From positions 1 to 64,000 of the forward strand of contig UQNE01000002.1 in NCBI GenBank assembly GCA_900542355.1: DNA of 64,000 nucleotides, in the 5' to 3' direction. Both the position numbers and the translations under genes were made by a program. The notes beneath the pieces were generated by a model that saw only the letters and a list, made by a program, of their open reading frames with translations, searched no databases and was not told the origin of the DNA. This stretch comes from an uncultured Bacteroidales bacterium (GTDB lineage: Bacteria > Bacteroidota > Bacteroidia > Bacteroidales > Paludibacteraceae). Every line of letters starts with the position of its first letter. The stretch's first letter is position 1. Positions 7,394 through 15,680 of this stretch are shown piece after piece.

Positions 7394-7428
7394 ATAGGTG
7401 TATGAAGTTATTTACGATTTTCAGCCTG

Positions 7429-7436
7429 CAAAGTTA
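7429..7436 (-). promoter_or_regulatory. -7 element of gldJ-gcvH
   Basis: TAACTTTG on the minus strand, with TTGG about 20 bp upstream. The predicted start is near 7422 and the leader about 29 nt. Confidence 0.7.
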
Positions 7437-7561
7437 CAAAAAAAAAGTCATTCTGACCAATAAAACTCCGAAAAAGTAGAAAAAAAATGTATTTTCCACT
7501 CAAATCACAGATTTTTATACATTCTCGGGGCATTTTGGTGGTGTGTTTGAGAAGAATTTTG

Positions 7562-7569
7562 TAACTTTG
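7562..7569 (+). promoter_or_regulatory. -7 element of folP-cdaA
   Basis: TAACTTTG, divergent from the gldJ promoter. TTTG at 7534-7537 lies 24 bp upstream, a little far. The element lies within the longest folP ORF, which moves the start to 7579. Confidence 0.7.
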
Positions 7570-7578
7570 TACTCAGTT

Positions 7579-8421
7579 ATGCATACAGAGTTTTTGAATA
7601 TACGGGGGAGTTTATTCTCATTGGAGAAGCCCGTAGTGATGGCTATCCTAAATGCCACGCCCGACAGTTTTGTTCCGTCCACGCGCTTAGCGGACGAGGA
7701 TGCGGTATTGCGTGCGGCCGAGCGTGCATTGGCCGACGGTGCTGCCATCTTAGATATAGGTGGCTATTCCACTCGTCCGGGAGCACCCGTGGTGTCGCCC
7801 GAAGAAGAATGGCGGCGCGTCAAAATGGCGGCTTCGGCCATACAGCGCGAGTTTCCCGACGCCATTATGTCGGTGGATACTTTCCGTGCGAATGTGGCAC
7901 GGCGAGCCGTGGAAGAGACCGGAGTGGCTATCATCAACGATATTTCGGGCGGCGAGTTGGATAAGCAGATGTTCGACACCGTGGCATCGCTGCAAGTGCC
8001 TTATATCCTAATGCACATGCGCGGTACACCCGCCACTATGCAAACGCTTACCGACTACGATGACTTGCTTTCGGATATGATAGCGTATTTTCAAGTGCGC
8101 TTAGACCGACTGTCGCAGTTAGGCGTCGCCGATGTCATTCTCGACCCCGGCTTTGGCTTCTCCAAGACCTTAGAGCAGAACTACCTGTTGCTCAACCGAA
8201 TGCACGAGTTGTCGGTATTAGACCGCCCCGTCTTAGCCGGCTTGTCGCGTAAGTCGATGCTCTACAAAGCATTAGGCATTACACAAGAAGAGTCGCTCAA
8301 CGCCACAACGGCGGTGAATATGGTGGCCCTGCTCGGTGGGGCGAAGATCCTGCGTGTACACGATACCAAAGCCGCGGCAGAAACTATCGCTATCTACAAT
8401 CAACTGCAACAAAACCAATAG
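7579..8421 (+). CDS. folP: dihydropteroate synthase
   Basis: Condenses 6-hydroxymethyl-7,8-dihydropterin diphosphate with p-aminobenzoate in folate synthesis. The 280-aa protein shows both Prosite-type signatures: MAILNATPDSF (about 20-30) and ADGAAILDIGGYSTRPG (about 52-68). It also shows VDTFR, NDISGG, ILDPGFGFSKT and the LAGLSRKS phosphate-binding loop. The ATG at 7579 is chosen because the one at 7543 lies upstream of the transcription start. It is followed after 3 nt by cdaA, an arrangement known from Bacteroidota. Confidence 0.96.
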   Translation: MHTEFLNIRGSLFSLEKPVVMAILNATPDSFVPSTRLADEDAVLRAAERALADGAAILDIGGYSTRPGAPVVSPEEEWRRVKMAASAIQREFPDAIMSVDTFRANVARRAVEETGVAIINDISGGELDKQMFDTVASLQVPYILMHMRGTPATMQTLTDYDDLLSDMIAYFQVRLDRLSQLGVADVILDPGFGFSKTLEQNYLLLNRMHELSVLDRPVLAGLSRKSMLYKALGITQEESLNATTAVNMVALLGGAKILRVHDTKAAAETIAIYNQLQQNQ

Positions 8422-8424
8422 GTT

Positions 8425-9189
8425 ATGGCATTCCAATTCGGGTTTAAGGACATAATAGATATATTGTGCGTCGCACTCATCTTGTACGAGGCCTTTCGCT
8501 TGTTGCGCCGCTCGGGTGCGGCTAACCTGTTCTGGGGTATCCTTGCATTCTTGGTGGTTTGGTTCTTGGTCAGTTTCGTTTTCCAATTAGACCTGACCGG
8601 TGCGTTGTTCGACCGAATCATCAGTGTGGGTGCCATCGCGCTGATTGTGATTTTCCAAGAGGAGATACGCAGTTTCTTCTATCGTGTAGGTGCGCGATTT
8701 AGTACTTTCCAATTCCGACACCGCAAGGAAGAACAGAATGCCACCGACAAGCGAGTTCAGCAGATAGCGCAAGCGTGTCGCCACATGTCGCAATCGAAAA
8801 CCGGTGCACTCATCGTCTTTGCAGGCAAACAAGACCTGAGCGAGTATGCCGACACGGGCGAGCGACTCGATGCGCATATCTCCGCACGACTGATAGAGAA
8901 TATCTTTTTCAAGAATACACCGCTACACGACGGCGCACTGATTATCAAAGACGGAAAATTGCTCAGTGCCGCCTGTATATTGCCTGTTTCTAAGAACCAA
9001 GACATACCGCAGCATTACGGCTTGCGACACCGTGCGGCACTTGGTTTGACCGAGAAAACCGATGCGATGGCTATCGTTGTTTCTGAGGAAACGGGGCGTA
9101 TATCGGTTGCGCGAGGTGAGATGATAGAGCAAATCAGCGAAGAGCAGTTGTTTATCTACCTCTCATCGGCCTTCTCTATCGTCGGATAA
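8425..9189 (+). CDS. cdaA: diadenylate cyclase CdaA (c-di-AMP synthase)
   Basis: Makes cyclic di-AMP from two ATP. Three membrane segments fill the first 80 or so residues (a short first one, then FWGILAFLVVWFLVSFVF and IISVGAIALIVIF), followed by the DisA_N catalytic domain (about 100-240). The active-site motifs HDGALI (about 171) and RHRAALG (about 204) are intact. Length 254 aa is normal. It shares a transcript with folP. No c-di-AMP receptor, riboswitch or phosphodiesterase gene is obvious next to it; nrnA at 49.4 kb belongs to the DHH-DHHA1 group that can cut linear pApA. Confidence 0.95.
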   Translation: MAFQFGFKDIIDILCVALILYEAFRLLRRSGAANLFWGILAFLVVWFLVSFVFQLDLTGALFDRIISVGAIALIVIFQEEIRSFFYRVGARFSTFQFRHRKEEQNATDKRVQQIAQACRHMSQSKTGALIVFAGKQDLSEYADTGERLDAHISARLIENIFFKNTPLHDGALIIKDGKLLSAACILPVSKNQDIPQHYGLRHRAALGLTEKTDAMAIVVSEETGRISVARGEMIEQISEEQLFIYLSSAFSIVG

Positions 9190-9307
9190 GTGCCTTAATA
9201 CCTATTTAACCCTCTTAAATCTGTCGCAACGGTCAGCCTTACCTACACATATTTCGCTACACACTGTCTGTAACTGAATAAGCCACTTGGCAAAAACAAA
9301 ATACATA

Positions 9308-9338
9308 TTGTGCATATCAGAAAAATTGCGTAACTTTG
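9308..9338 (+). promoter_or_regulatory. promoter of the frd operon
   Basis: TTGT at 9308-9311, 19-bp spacer, TAACTTTG at 9331-9338. The transcript should start near 9344, giving an 83-nt leader. Confidence 0.75.
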
Positions 9339-9344
9339 CACGCT

Positions 9345-9378
9345 GTATGGTGTCAGACGCATATTTGGGGCACCATAC
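9345..9378 (+). promoter_or_regulatory. leader hairpin of the frd operon
   Basis: GTATGGTG / CACCATAC, 8-bp perfect stem with an 18-nt loop at the very 5' end of the predicted transcript. It may stabilise the mRNA 5' end or have a regulatory role. No T-run follows. Confidence 0.45.
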
Positions 9379-9426
9379 CTACCTCAACAAGGCAAAATAA
9401 TAACTAAATAAATCATCAAAAAAACT

Positions 9427-10125
9427 ATGTGGTTAAAAGATTCATCTATCGGCCGTAAGTTCGTTATGAGCATTACCGGCCTCGCTCTGGTCTTCTTTCT
9501 CCTCTTCCACGGCTGCATGAATGTGGCGCTGGTCTTCTCGGAGGAAGCGTACAACTGGATTTGCTCCGTCTTGGGAGCCAATTGGTATGCAATTGTGGGT
9601 ACGCTTGGGCTCGCTTTGCTCATCCTTATTCACTTCTGTTATGCTGTCTATCTGACCATTCAGAACCGTTTTGCGCGTGGTAATGACCGTTACGCCGTTA
9701 CCGCTAAGCGTGAGGGCGTGGATTGGGAATCGGAGAACATGCTTGTGCTGGGTATCTGCGTTCTCGGTTTCCTTGTGCTTCACCTCTACAATTTCTGGTT
9801 CCGTATGCAGTTGGCAGAACTGACCGGCGGTGCCACGGCAGGGGCTTTTGATCCGCAAAACGGTGCAGCATACGTAAAAGCATTGTTCACCACACCTGTT
9901 TGGGGACAGATCTACTGCGCACTCTACCTCGTTTGGTTGGTGGCTCTGTGGTTCCACCTCAACCATGGTGTTTGGTCGGCTTTGCACACACTCGGTTGGA
10001 ACAACCTCAAATGGATGAAGCGTATCCGCGTCATCGGTACCGTGGTTGCCACCCTCGTTATCCTGCCCTTCGCAATCGTGGTATTCTACTACCTCGGCGT
10101 AGGCATCGGTATGCTCTGCGCATAA
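9427..10125 (+). CDS. frdC: fumarate reductase / succinate dehydrogenase cytochrome b subunit
   Basis: Membrane anchor of the quinol:fumarate reductase complex, binding heme b and menaquinone. 232 aa with about five membrane spans, including VMSITGLALVFFLLFHGCMN (span I, about 14-33), a span near 55-75, one near 103-120, one near 160-182 and one near 205-230. The His residues in LFHGCMN, HFCYAVY, LHLYNFW and FHLNHGVW are candidate heme ligands. This is the single-subunit (B-type) anchor used by Bacteroidota. It is the first gene of the operon, followed by frdA after 40 bp. Confidence 0.93.
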   Translation: MWLKDSSIGRKFVMSITGLALVFFLLFHGCMNVALVFSEEAYNWICSVLGANWYAIVGTLGLALLILIHFCYAVYLTIQNRFARGNDRYAVTAKREGVDWESENMLVLGICVLGFLVLHLYNFWFRMQLAELTGGATAGAFDPQNGAAYVKALFTTPVWGQIYCALYLVWLVALWFHLNHGVWSALHTLGWNNLKWMKRIRVIGTVVATLVILPFAIVVFYYLGVGIGMLCA

Positions 10126-10165
10126 TTTTGTCTAATCGTAAATCGTCAAATTGTCAAATATAACT

Positions 10166-12151
10166 ATGGCAACAAAACAAGCAACAGGAGTCATTACGCC
10201 TGAGATGGCGAAGATTCCGGCAGGTCCATTGGAGAAGAAATGGACAAACTACAAGGACCATCAGAAACTGGTCAACCCTGCCAACAAGCGTAAAATCGAC
10301 ATTATCGTTGTCGGTACCGGTTTGGCAGGTGCATCGGCTGCTGCTTCTTTGGCAGAGATGGGCTTCAATGTACTCAACTTCTGTATTCAAGACTCGCCCC
10401 GTCGTGCGCACTCGATTGCTGCACAGGGCGGTATCAACGCTGCGAAGAACTATCAGAACGACGGCGACTCTATCTACCGCCTCTATTATGATACCATCAA
10501 AGGCGGCGACTATCGTGCTCGCGAGGCAAATGTATATCGTTTGGCAGAAGTGAGCAACAACATCATCGACCAGTGCGTGGCACAGGGCGTTCCTTTCGCA
10601 CGCGAATACGGCGGATTGCTCGACAACCGTTCTTTCGGTGGCGCACAGGTAAGTCGTACTTTCTATGCCAAGGGTCAGACCGGACAGCAGTTGCTGCTCG
10701 GCGCATACTCGGCACTGAGTCGTCAGATTGGCAAGGGCAAAGTGAAAATGTACAACCGTCACGAAATGCTTGATATTGTGATGATTAAGGACGAGAACGG
10801 TGAGGAACGCGCACGCGGTATCATTGCTCGCAACCTTATCACAGGACGTATTGAGCGTTATTTCGCACACGCAGTAGTTATCGCTTCGGGCGGATACGGC
10901 AACACGTTCTTCCTCTCGACCAACGCGATGGCTTCCAACGGTTCGGCGGCTATGCAGATGTATCGCCATGGTGCATACTTTGCCAACCCCTGCTACGCAC
11001 AGATCCACCCGACCTGTATTCCGAAGCACGGTGATTTCCAATCCAAACTGACCCTTATGTCAGAGTCGCTCCGTAACGATGGCCGTATTTGGGTGCCGAA
11101 GAAACTCGAAGACGCACAGAAACTGCAACGCGGTGAGATTAAGGGCCGCGACATACCCGAAGAAGACCGCGACTACTACTTGGAGCGTCGTTACCCCGCT
11201 TTCGGTAACCTCGTGCCGCGTGATGTGGCTTCGCGTGCTGCCAAAGAGCGCTGCGACAAAGGTTATGGCGTCAACAACACCGGTTTGGCTGTCTTCCTCG
11301 ATTTCTCCGACGCTATCCAACGCCTCGGCAAGGATGTAGTCGCACAGAAATACGGCAACCTATTCCAAATGTACGAGAAGATTGTCGATGAGAACCCCTA
11401 CGAGAACCCGATGATGATATTCCCCGCTATCCACTATACCATGGGTGGTATCTGGGTGGACTACGAACTCCAAACCAGCGTGAAGGGCTTGTTCTGTATC
11501 GGCGAGGCTAACTTCTCCGACCACGGCGCAAACCGTCTCGGTGCTTCGGCATTGATGCAAGGTCTGGCTGACGGTTATTTCGTATTGCCTTACACTATCC
11601 AAAACTACCTCTCCGACCAGATTGGCGTACCTCGTATGTCCACCGACCTGCCCGAGTTCGCCGAGGCTGAGAAGAAAGTGCAAGACAAGATTGACCGCCT
11701 GATGGCTATCCAAGGCAAACGCTCGGTAGATTCGATTCACAAGGAGTTGGGTCTCGTGATGTGGGATTTCGTAGGTATGGGACGTACCGCAGAGGGCTTG
11801 AAGACGGCTATCGAGAAAATCGATGCTATCAAGAAAGAGTTCTGGAGCAACGTCTATATCCCGGGTGAGGCAGGTGCGCTCAACAACGAATTAGAGAAAG
11901 CGCTCCGCTTGGCTGACTTCATTGAGATTGGCAAACTGATGGCACTCGACGCCCTCAACCGTGAGGAGTCGTGTGGCGGACACTTCCGCGAGGAGTATCA
12001 GACTCCCGAAGGCGAGGCACTCCGTCAGGACGACAAGTTCTCGTATGTATCCTGCTGGAAATACACCGGCGAGGACAGCGAACCCGAACTCATCAAAGAG
12101 CCGTTGGATTATGAATTTACGGAGAGAAAGACGAGAAATTATAAGAGTTAG
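10166..12151 (+). CDS. frdA: fumarate reductase / succinate dehydrogenase flavoprotein subunit
   Basis: Catalytic FAD subunit that interconverts fumarate and succinate. 661 aa. The FAD-binding dinucleotide fold starts at VVGTGLAGASAAASLAEMG (about 48-66). The covalent FAD attachment His is in RRAHSIAAQGGINAAKNY (about 86-103). The substrate-site HPTCIP (about 278) and ANFSDHGANRLGASALMQG near the end of the FAD domain are intact. ATG at 10166 is preferred to the TTG at 10151. In anaerobic Bacteroidales the complex mainly reduces fumarate. A foreign-looking element separates it from frdB. Confidence 0.96.
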   Translation: MATKQATGVITPEMAKIPAGPLEKKWTNYKDHQKLVNPANKRKIDIIVVGTGLAGASAAASLAEMGFNVLNFCIQDSPRRAHSIAAQGGINAAKNYQNDGDSIYRLYYDTIKGGDYRAREANVYRLAEVSNNIIDQCVAQGVPFAREYGGLLDNRSFGGAQVSRTFYAKGQTGQQLLLGAYSALSRQIGKGKVKMYNRHEMLDIVMIKDENGEERARGIIARNLITGRIERYFAHAVVIASGGYGNTFFLSTNAMASNGSAAMQMYRHGAYFANPCYAQIHPTCIPKHGDFQSKLTLMSESLRNDGRIWVPKKLEDAQKLQRGEIKGRDIPEEDRDYYLERRYPAFGNLVPRDVASRAAKERCDKGYGVNNTGLAVFLDFSDAIQRLGKDVVAQKYGNLFQMYEKIVDENPYENPMMIFPAIHYTMGGIWVDYELQTSVKGLFCIGEANFSDHGANRLGASALMQGLADGYFVLPYTIQNYLSDQIGVPRMSTDLPEFAEAEKKVQDKIDRLMAIQGKRSVDSIHKELGLVMWDFVGMGRTAEGLKTAIEKIDAIKKEFWSNVYIPGEAGALNNELEKALRLADFIEIGKLMALDALNREESCGGHFREEYQTPEGEALRQDDKFSYVSCWKYTGEDSEPELIKEPLDYEFTERKTRNYKS

Positions 12152-12666
12152 TTGAGTGTTTAGTGTTTAGTGCAGATAAGAGTAGAAAGTAGATAGCAGT
12201 TTTGTACTGAAATGGAGTTCTTCGGGTATAGAAATTTGGTGGCGTACATCAAGGCGCGCGAAGTAGTGCGCAATGTGTACCGACTGGTGAAGCAATTCCC
12301 TAAAGAAGAGCAGTTTGCTTTGTCAAGCCAAATGCGTCGCGCAGCCGTTTCTATCACTTCGAATATCGCCGAAGGAATGACACGCTATTCCAATAAGGAT
12401 AAGGTGCATTTCTTGGAAATCTCGTATGGCTCACTTATGGAAATAATGAGCCAGTTGGAAGTGGCAGAAGACCAAAACTACATCTCGCACAACGAGTTCC
12501 TGAATATGGAGGCTTTGATTGCGGATGTGGCAAGACTTCTTTCGGGATTGCAACGCAGTTTTACAGACCCCACCAAGGGACAAAAACTCAATAAAGCAGC
12601 AACAACTTCCGACATCAGTACAAACCACTGACAACTATCTACTGATAACTGCTCTCAACACTCAAC
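12151..12666. mobile_element. inverted-repeat-bounded element carrying a four-helix-bundle gene
   Basis: About 516 bp between frdA and frdB. The left arm (12151-12210) and the inverted right arm (12615-12666) share three blocks in the same order: GTTGAGTGTT (12151-12160 / 12657-12666), AGTAGATAG (12188-12196 / 12635-12643) and TTTGTACTGA (12201-12210 / 12615-12624). The spacing between blocks differs, so the arms are degenerate. The single gene begins 2 nt after the left arm and stops within the right arm. There is no transposase. Confidence 0.6.
12212..12631 (+). CDS. four-helix bundle protein (23S rRNA intervening-sequence family)
   Basis: 139 aa. FGYRNLVAYIKAREVVRNVY starts helix 1, then KEEQFALSSQMRRAAVSI and NIAEGMTRYSNKDKVHFLEI, then a fourth long helix (about 94-118). 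This is the S23/IVP-like four-helix-bundle family (TIGR02436 type). Family members were first found inside intervening sequences of 23S rRNA genes and are scattered singly through Bacteroidota genomes; their molecular function is not established. Here it interrupts the frd operon without an own clear promoter, so it is probably transcribed with frdA and frdB. Confidence 0.9.
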   Translation: MEFFGYRNLVAYIKAREVVRNVYRLVKQFPKEEQFALSSQMRRAAVSITSNIAEGMTRYSNKDKVHFLEISYGSLMEIMSQLEVAEDQNYISHNEFLNMEALIADVARLLSGLQRSFTDPTKGQKLNKAATTSDISTNH

Positions 12667-12718
12667 TCTCAACGCTCAACCACTTAAAACTAATAAACTA
12701 ATAAACGCATAAACAAAT

Positions 12719-13474
12719 ATGGATCAGTATATTGATATAAAAGTTCGTGTTTGGCGGCAGGCCGGACCGAAGGCGCAAGGCCATTTTGAGACCTACGAGT
12801 TAAAGCACATCTTCCAAGGTGCTTCGTTCTTGGAGATGATTGACATTCTTAACGAGCAACTCATCAGCGAGCACAAAGACCCTATCGCTTTCGACCACGA
12901 TTGCCGCGAGGGTATCTGCGGTATGTGCTCCATGTATGTGAACGGACACCCGCACGGACCTGACTCCGCCATCACCACTTGCCAGTTGCACATGCGCAAG
13001 TTCCACGACGGCGAGACCATTACCGTTGAACCATGGCGCAGCCGTGCGTTCCCTGTTATCAAAGACCTGATGGTGGACCGTCAAGCGTATGACAAGATTA
13101 TGCAAGCCGGTGGTTTCGTGAGTGTCAATACAGGTGGTGTACCTGATGCCAATGCCATACCTATCTCTAAGGCGGCGGCTGATGAGGCAATGGACGCGGC
13201 TTCGTGTATAGGTTGCGGTGCGTGCGCTGCTGCCTGCAAGAACGGTTCTGCTATGTTGTTCGTGGCTGCCAAGGTTTCTCAACTCGCACTCCTGCCGCAA
13301 GGTAAGGTAGAGGCTAAACAGCGTGCGAAGAATATGCTTGCGAAAATGGACGAACTCGGTTTCGGTAACTGTACCAACACCGGTGCATGTGCTGCCGAGT
13401 GTCCGAAGTCGGTTTCGCTGGCTAATATCGCGCGTCTGAACCGCGAGTTTATCTGCGCCAAGTTCTCTGACTAA
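12719..13474 (+). CDS. frdB: fumarate reductase / succinate dehydrogenase iron-sulfur subunit
   Basis: Passes electrons between the FAD subunit and the membrane anchor. 251 aa. The [2Fe-2S] ligands are in CREGICGMC (about 61-69) with a later Cys in TTCQLH. The 4Fe and 3Fe centre ligands are in CIGCGACAAAC (about 163-173) and CTNTGACAAECPK (about 218-230). The sequence shows the Bacteroidota pattern with extended loops. It is the last gene of the operon, with an intrinsic terminator 18 nt after the stop. Confidence 0.95.
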   Translation: MDQYIDIKVRVWRQAGPKAQGHFETYELKHIFQGASFLEMIDILNEQLISEHKDPIAFDHDCREGICGMCSMYVNGHPHGPDSAITTCQLHMRKFHDGETITVEPWRSRAFPVIKDLMVDRQAYDKIMQAGGFVSVNTGGVPDANAIPISKAAADEAMDAASCIGCGACAAACKNGSAMLFVAAKVSQLALLPQGKVEAKQRAKNMLAKMDELGFGNCTNTGACAAECPKSVSLANIARLNREFICAKFSD

Positions 13475-13491
13475 GAGAGTATATATACAAG

Positions 13492-13530
13492 CAAGGGGCT
13501 GTCTGACAAGTGTAGGCAGCCCCTTGTTTT
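13492..13530 (+). terminator. terminator of the frd operon
   Basis: Ten-bp stem CAAGGGGCTG / CAGCCCCTTG, loop of 15 nt, then TTTT. Confidence 0.85.
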
Positions 13531-13553
13531 GGGAGAATTATGGAGATTCCTCT

Positions 13554-14516
13554 TTATTTGGAAGTTGTTCCCATCACGGTGTAAGTTTGGTCGCCGCGTT
13601 GGATGAGTATTTGTCCGTCGCGCAGCACTTTGCGGGTTTCCACATTGCCTGTTGTCGCTGTCTCCGCAATGCCGGTGCCGACACTTTTTGCTTCTTGTAC
13701 CAAGCGGACGGATAGTCCGCAGTAACGTTCAAGAGGATGTGTAAGATCTATCCAACTTGAACGGAATCCCATATAATCTGCGTTATATTTTCCATCTTTT
13801 GTAGCAGACCAATAATAACCACAGTCCTGCGGACCGCTTACACTTTCAACACGACGGAATCCCGCTGCGGGTAAGAAAACAGCCCCCGCGGTTTCCAATT
13901 TCTGCCAATCAGAAAGAGCAATGGTTTGGAAGTCGCCAAACGTCTGACCTGAACCTGCGTCTGCAAAGCCTGTTTTGAAAGTTACATCGGCCGGACATAC
14001 CCATGTATCAGGCAGCAGGATAAGTCCATTGGCATATTCTGTACCTCCGGCATTGAGATTGATACGCGCCACACTCATTAGTTGAGCGGCATTCGTGCGT
14101 GTATTACACAAATAGTTCCATTCGCCCTGAGTCAGTGTGTACCATGTGTTTCCATCACCCATATTCATTCCCCAATCCTTGAAGTCGCCGGAATAGCCGG
14201 CACCCTCATTAGTTATTCCCACACCCCATTGTGCCGTACCCGTAGTGCCGCTTCAACCGAATAAGTCAATCTTATCATTTAAGGTATGAGAATTATTCAC
14301 ATTTTTCTCACCAATCATATCGTATTGGTGTTCGGCAAACGCCCATGTGGTAGTCGATTGGGTGTACTGCAAGTTGCCTTGCGAGAAATAGACTTGCTTG
14401 TCCGCTGCTACCGAAAACTTGCCGTTGATAGCGTTGGCGGGAGCCGTTCGTGCGCTTGCCTGTGTGCCTGCGCCTGCGATGGCTACGAGTGCCATACTGA
14501 GTAGAAATTTGTTCAT
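13554..14516 (-). pseudogene. secreted Bacteroidales surface protein with an in-frame TGA
   Basis: One reading frame interrupted by a single TGA. The first part (14516-14253) has a signal peptide ending ASART and FSQGNLQYTQSTTTWAF. Then comes DKIDLFG, TGA, SGTTGTAQWGVG in the same frame, continuing to 13554. The second part has LTQGEWNYLCNTR, LILLPDTWVCP, FLPAAGFRR and a C-terminal tail ILIQRGDQTYTVMG. In paralogues as I recall them the residue at the stop is Trp (DLFGWSGT-like), so TGG to TGA is the simplest reading. The rest of the gene is intact, which points to a recent mutation, a sequence error or readthrough. Full length would be 320 aa; function unknown. Confidence 0.75.
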
Positions 14517-14577
14517 AACAAATTATTGTTTAGTTGGTTAGATATTGTTTTTGATTATACATTATCCCTATATGCAG

Positions 14578-14614
14578 CAGCGTCTGTCAGGCACAATATG
14601 CCCGACAGACGCTG
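14578..14614. terminator. 16-bp hairpin, possible terminator of a short minus-strand transcript
   Basis: CAGCGTCTGTCAGGCA / TGCCCGACAGACGCTG, one mismatch, 5-nt loop. It lies downstream of the small minus-strand ORF and upstream of the 14516 gene. There is no long T-run. Confidence 0.55.
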
Positions 14615-14662
14615 TTATAGACAACATACGTTTCGTCTTTTTTATAGATGACAGAGCATGGT

Positions 14663-14827
14663 TTACCCTGCTCTTCGCAGCCTTTGCGTATGCCGATTGG
14701 GGGTAAATCCACTGATACACAGCACATTACGCACGCAATATTCCACTGCCTCTTTCGCACTACATGCCGTACAGGTTGCCATACGCCCCAAGCGACAGCC
14801 ACCCATACCTCGCATATATGTATCCAT
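14663..14827 (-). CDS. possible small Cys-rich protein (54 aa)
   Basis: I do not recognise it. ATG at 14827 lies about 25 nt after a predicted transcription start. The peptide begins MDTYMRGMGGCRLG and has Cys in ATCTACSA, EYCVRN and VLCIS. A second frame also remains open and rich in Cys from about 14802 (GTG) to 14587, ending in the hairpin. The locus may instead be a small RNA of about 270 nt, with the promoter at 14858-14865 and the hairpin at 14578-14614 as its ends. Confidence 0.3.
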   Translation of the reverse strand: MDTYMRGMGGCRLGRMATCTACSAKEAVEYCVRNVLCISGFTPNRHTQRLRRAG

Positions 14828-14857
14828 GCTTAACATAGTATATATCCTTTTCGCCCG

Positions 14858-14865
14858 CAAAGATA
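14858..14865 (-). promoter_or_regulatory. -7 element, minus strand
   Basis: TATCTTTG on the minus strand; predicted start near 14852. It would drive the small 54-aa ORF or a small RNA. Confidence 0.55.
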
Positions 14866-14933
14866 CAACTTTTTTCTTATATAATAAACATTTGTGCCAA
14901 AAAAATATGCCTTACCACATTTGATGCAATACT

Positions 14934-14971
14934 AAAAAGGCTGCCTGACAATGCTATCAAGCAGCCTTTTT
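14934..14971 (-). terminator. intrinsic terminator
   Basis: AAAAAGGCTGC / GCAGCCTTTTT, 11-bp perfect stem, 16-nt loop, T-run on both strands. The end of the ATPase-like ORF runs into this hairpin. Confidence 0.8.
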
Positions 14972-15601
14972 GAGAAATATATTTGTTTCAAAAGAGAGAC
15001 ATCTGTGTGGGGATTGAGGGAGTGTCCGGTTTAGGTGTTGATTTGGGTGTTGCTTGGGTTTCCGGTGGCTGTTGAGTAGGTTGGGGTTGTGGTTTTGGGG
15101 TGCGTTGGGCGGTGATGTACCGGCAAGTGAGGTCAGCACAATTTTTGCAGACACATACTCAGCAAAAGAGAACGGGTGCAAATGAATAGGCACATATCGA
15201 CCTGACAGCAATGTCGCTAATTCACTTGACAATAAATATGCATTTGACCCCGTAACATACAAATCTACATTTTTCAACACAAACAAAGCATCAACTAAAT
15301 GCTCAAACTGAGGAACCTGCTGTACCTCGTCTAAGAATATGTAGTATGTGAGTGGTTTGCTTATATGTAAAGCAATAGCATCATACGCATCTTGCCAACG
15401 AGTATATTCACTATGCCGGCGTTCCTCAAAATTAACCGATACTATTTGTTCACTACTGATACCCATACCCAAAAGCAACTCTTGATATGCAGACATTAGT
15501 GTAGATTTACCGCAACGACGGATACCCGTTATCACTTTTATCAGATGCTGATCCTTTAGAGCAACCAACTGATCTAAATAGTATGGACGAGATATTAGCA
15601 T
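14957..15601 (-). pseudogene. truncated AAA-type ATPase (DUF4143 family remnant)
   Basis: The first 170 or so residues are a typical N-terminal ATPase domain of the family usually followed by DUF4143: ITGIRRCGKSTLM is the Walker A, YYIFLDEVQQVPQFE the Walker B region, and VTGSNAYLLSSELATLLSGR sensor 1 and following. Intact members are about 380-430 aa. Here, after PFSFAEYVSAKIV, the sequence turns into low-complexity Pro/Asn/His-rich residues and ends inside a terminator hairpin (FLKKAA is the hairpin arm). So the C-terminal half is lost and the tail is probably not real protein. ATG at 15601 is used. Confidence 0.75.
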
Positions 15602-15680
15602 AGTTCTACTTTTAGTTATTGACACAATTCGGTAAAAACGGGCGATTGTGTCAACAAGCACTATCTATCCGCTATATAAA

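Noticed and set aside
14243..14263. TGA as selenocysteine codon
   Set aside because: No SECIS-like hairpin was found after it, and the family position appears to be Trp, not Cys.
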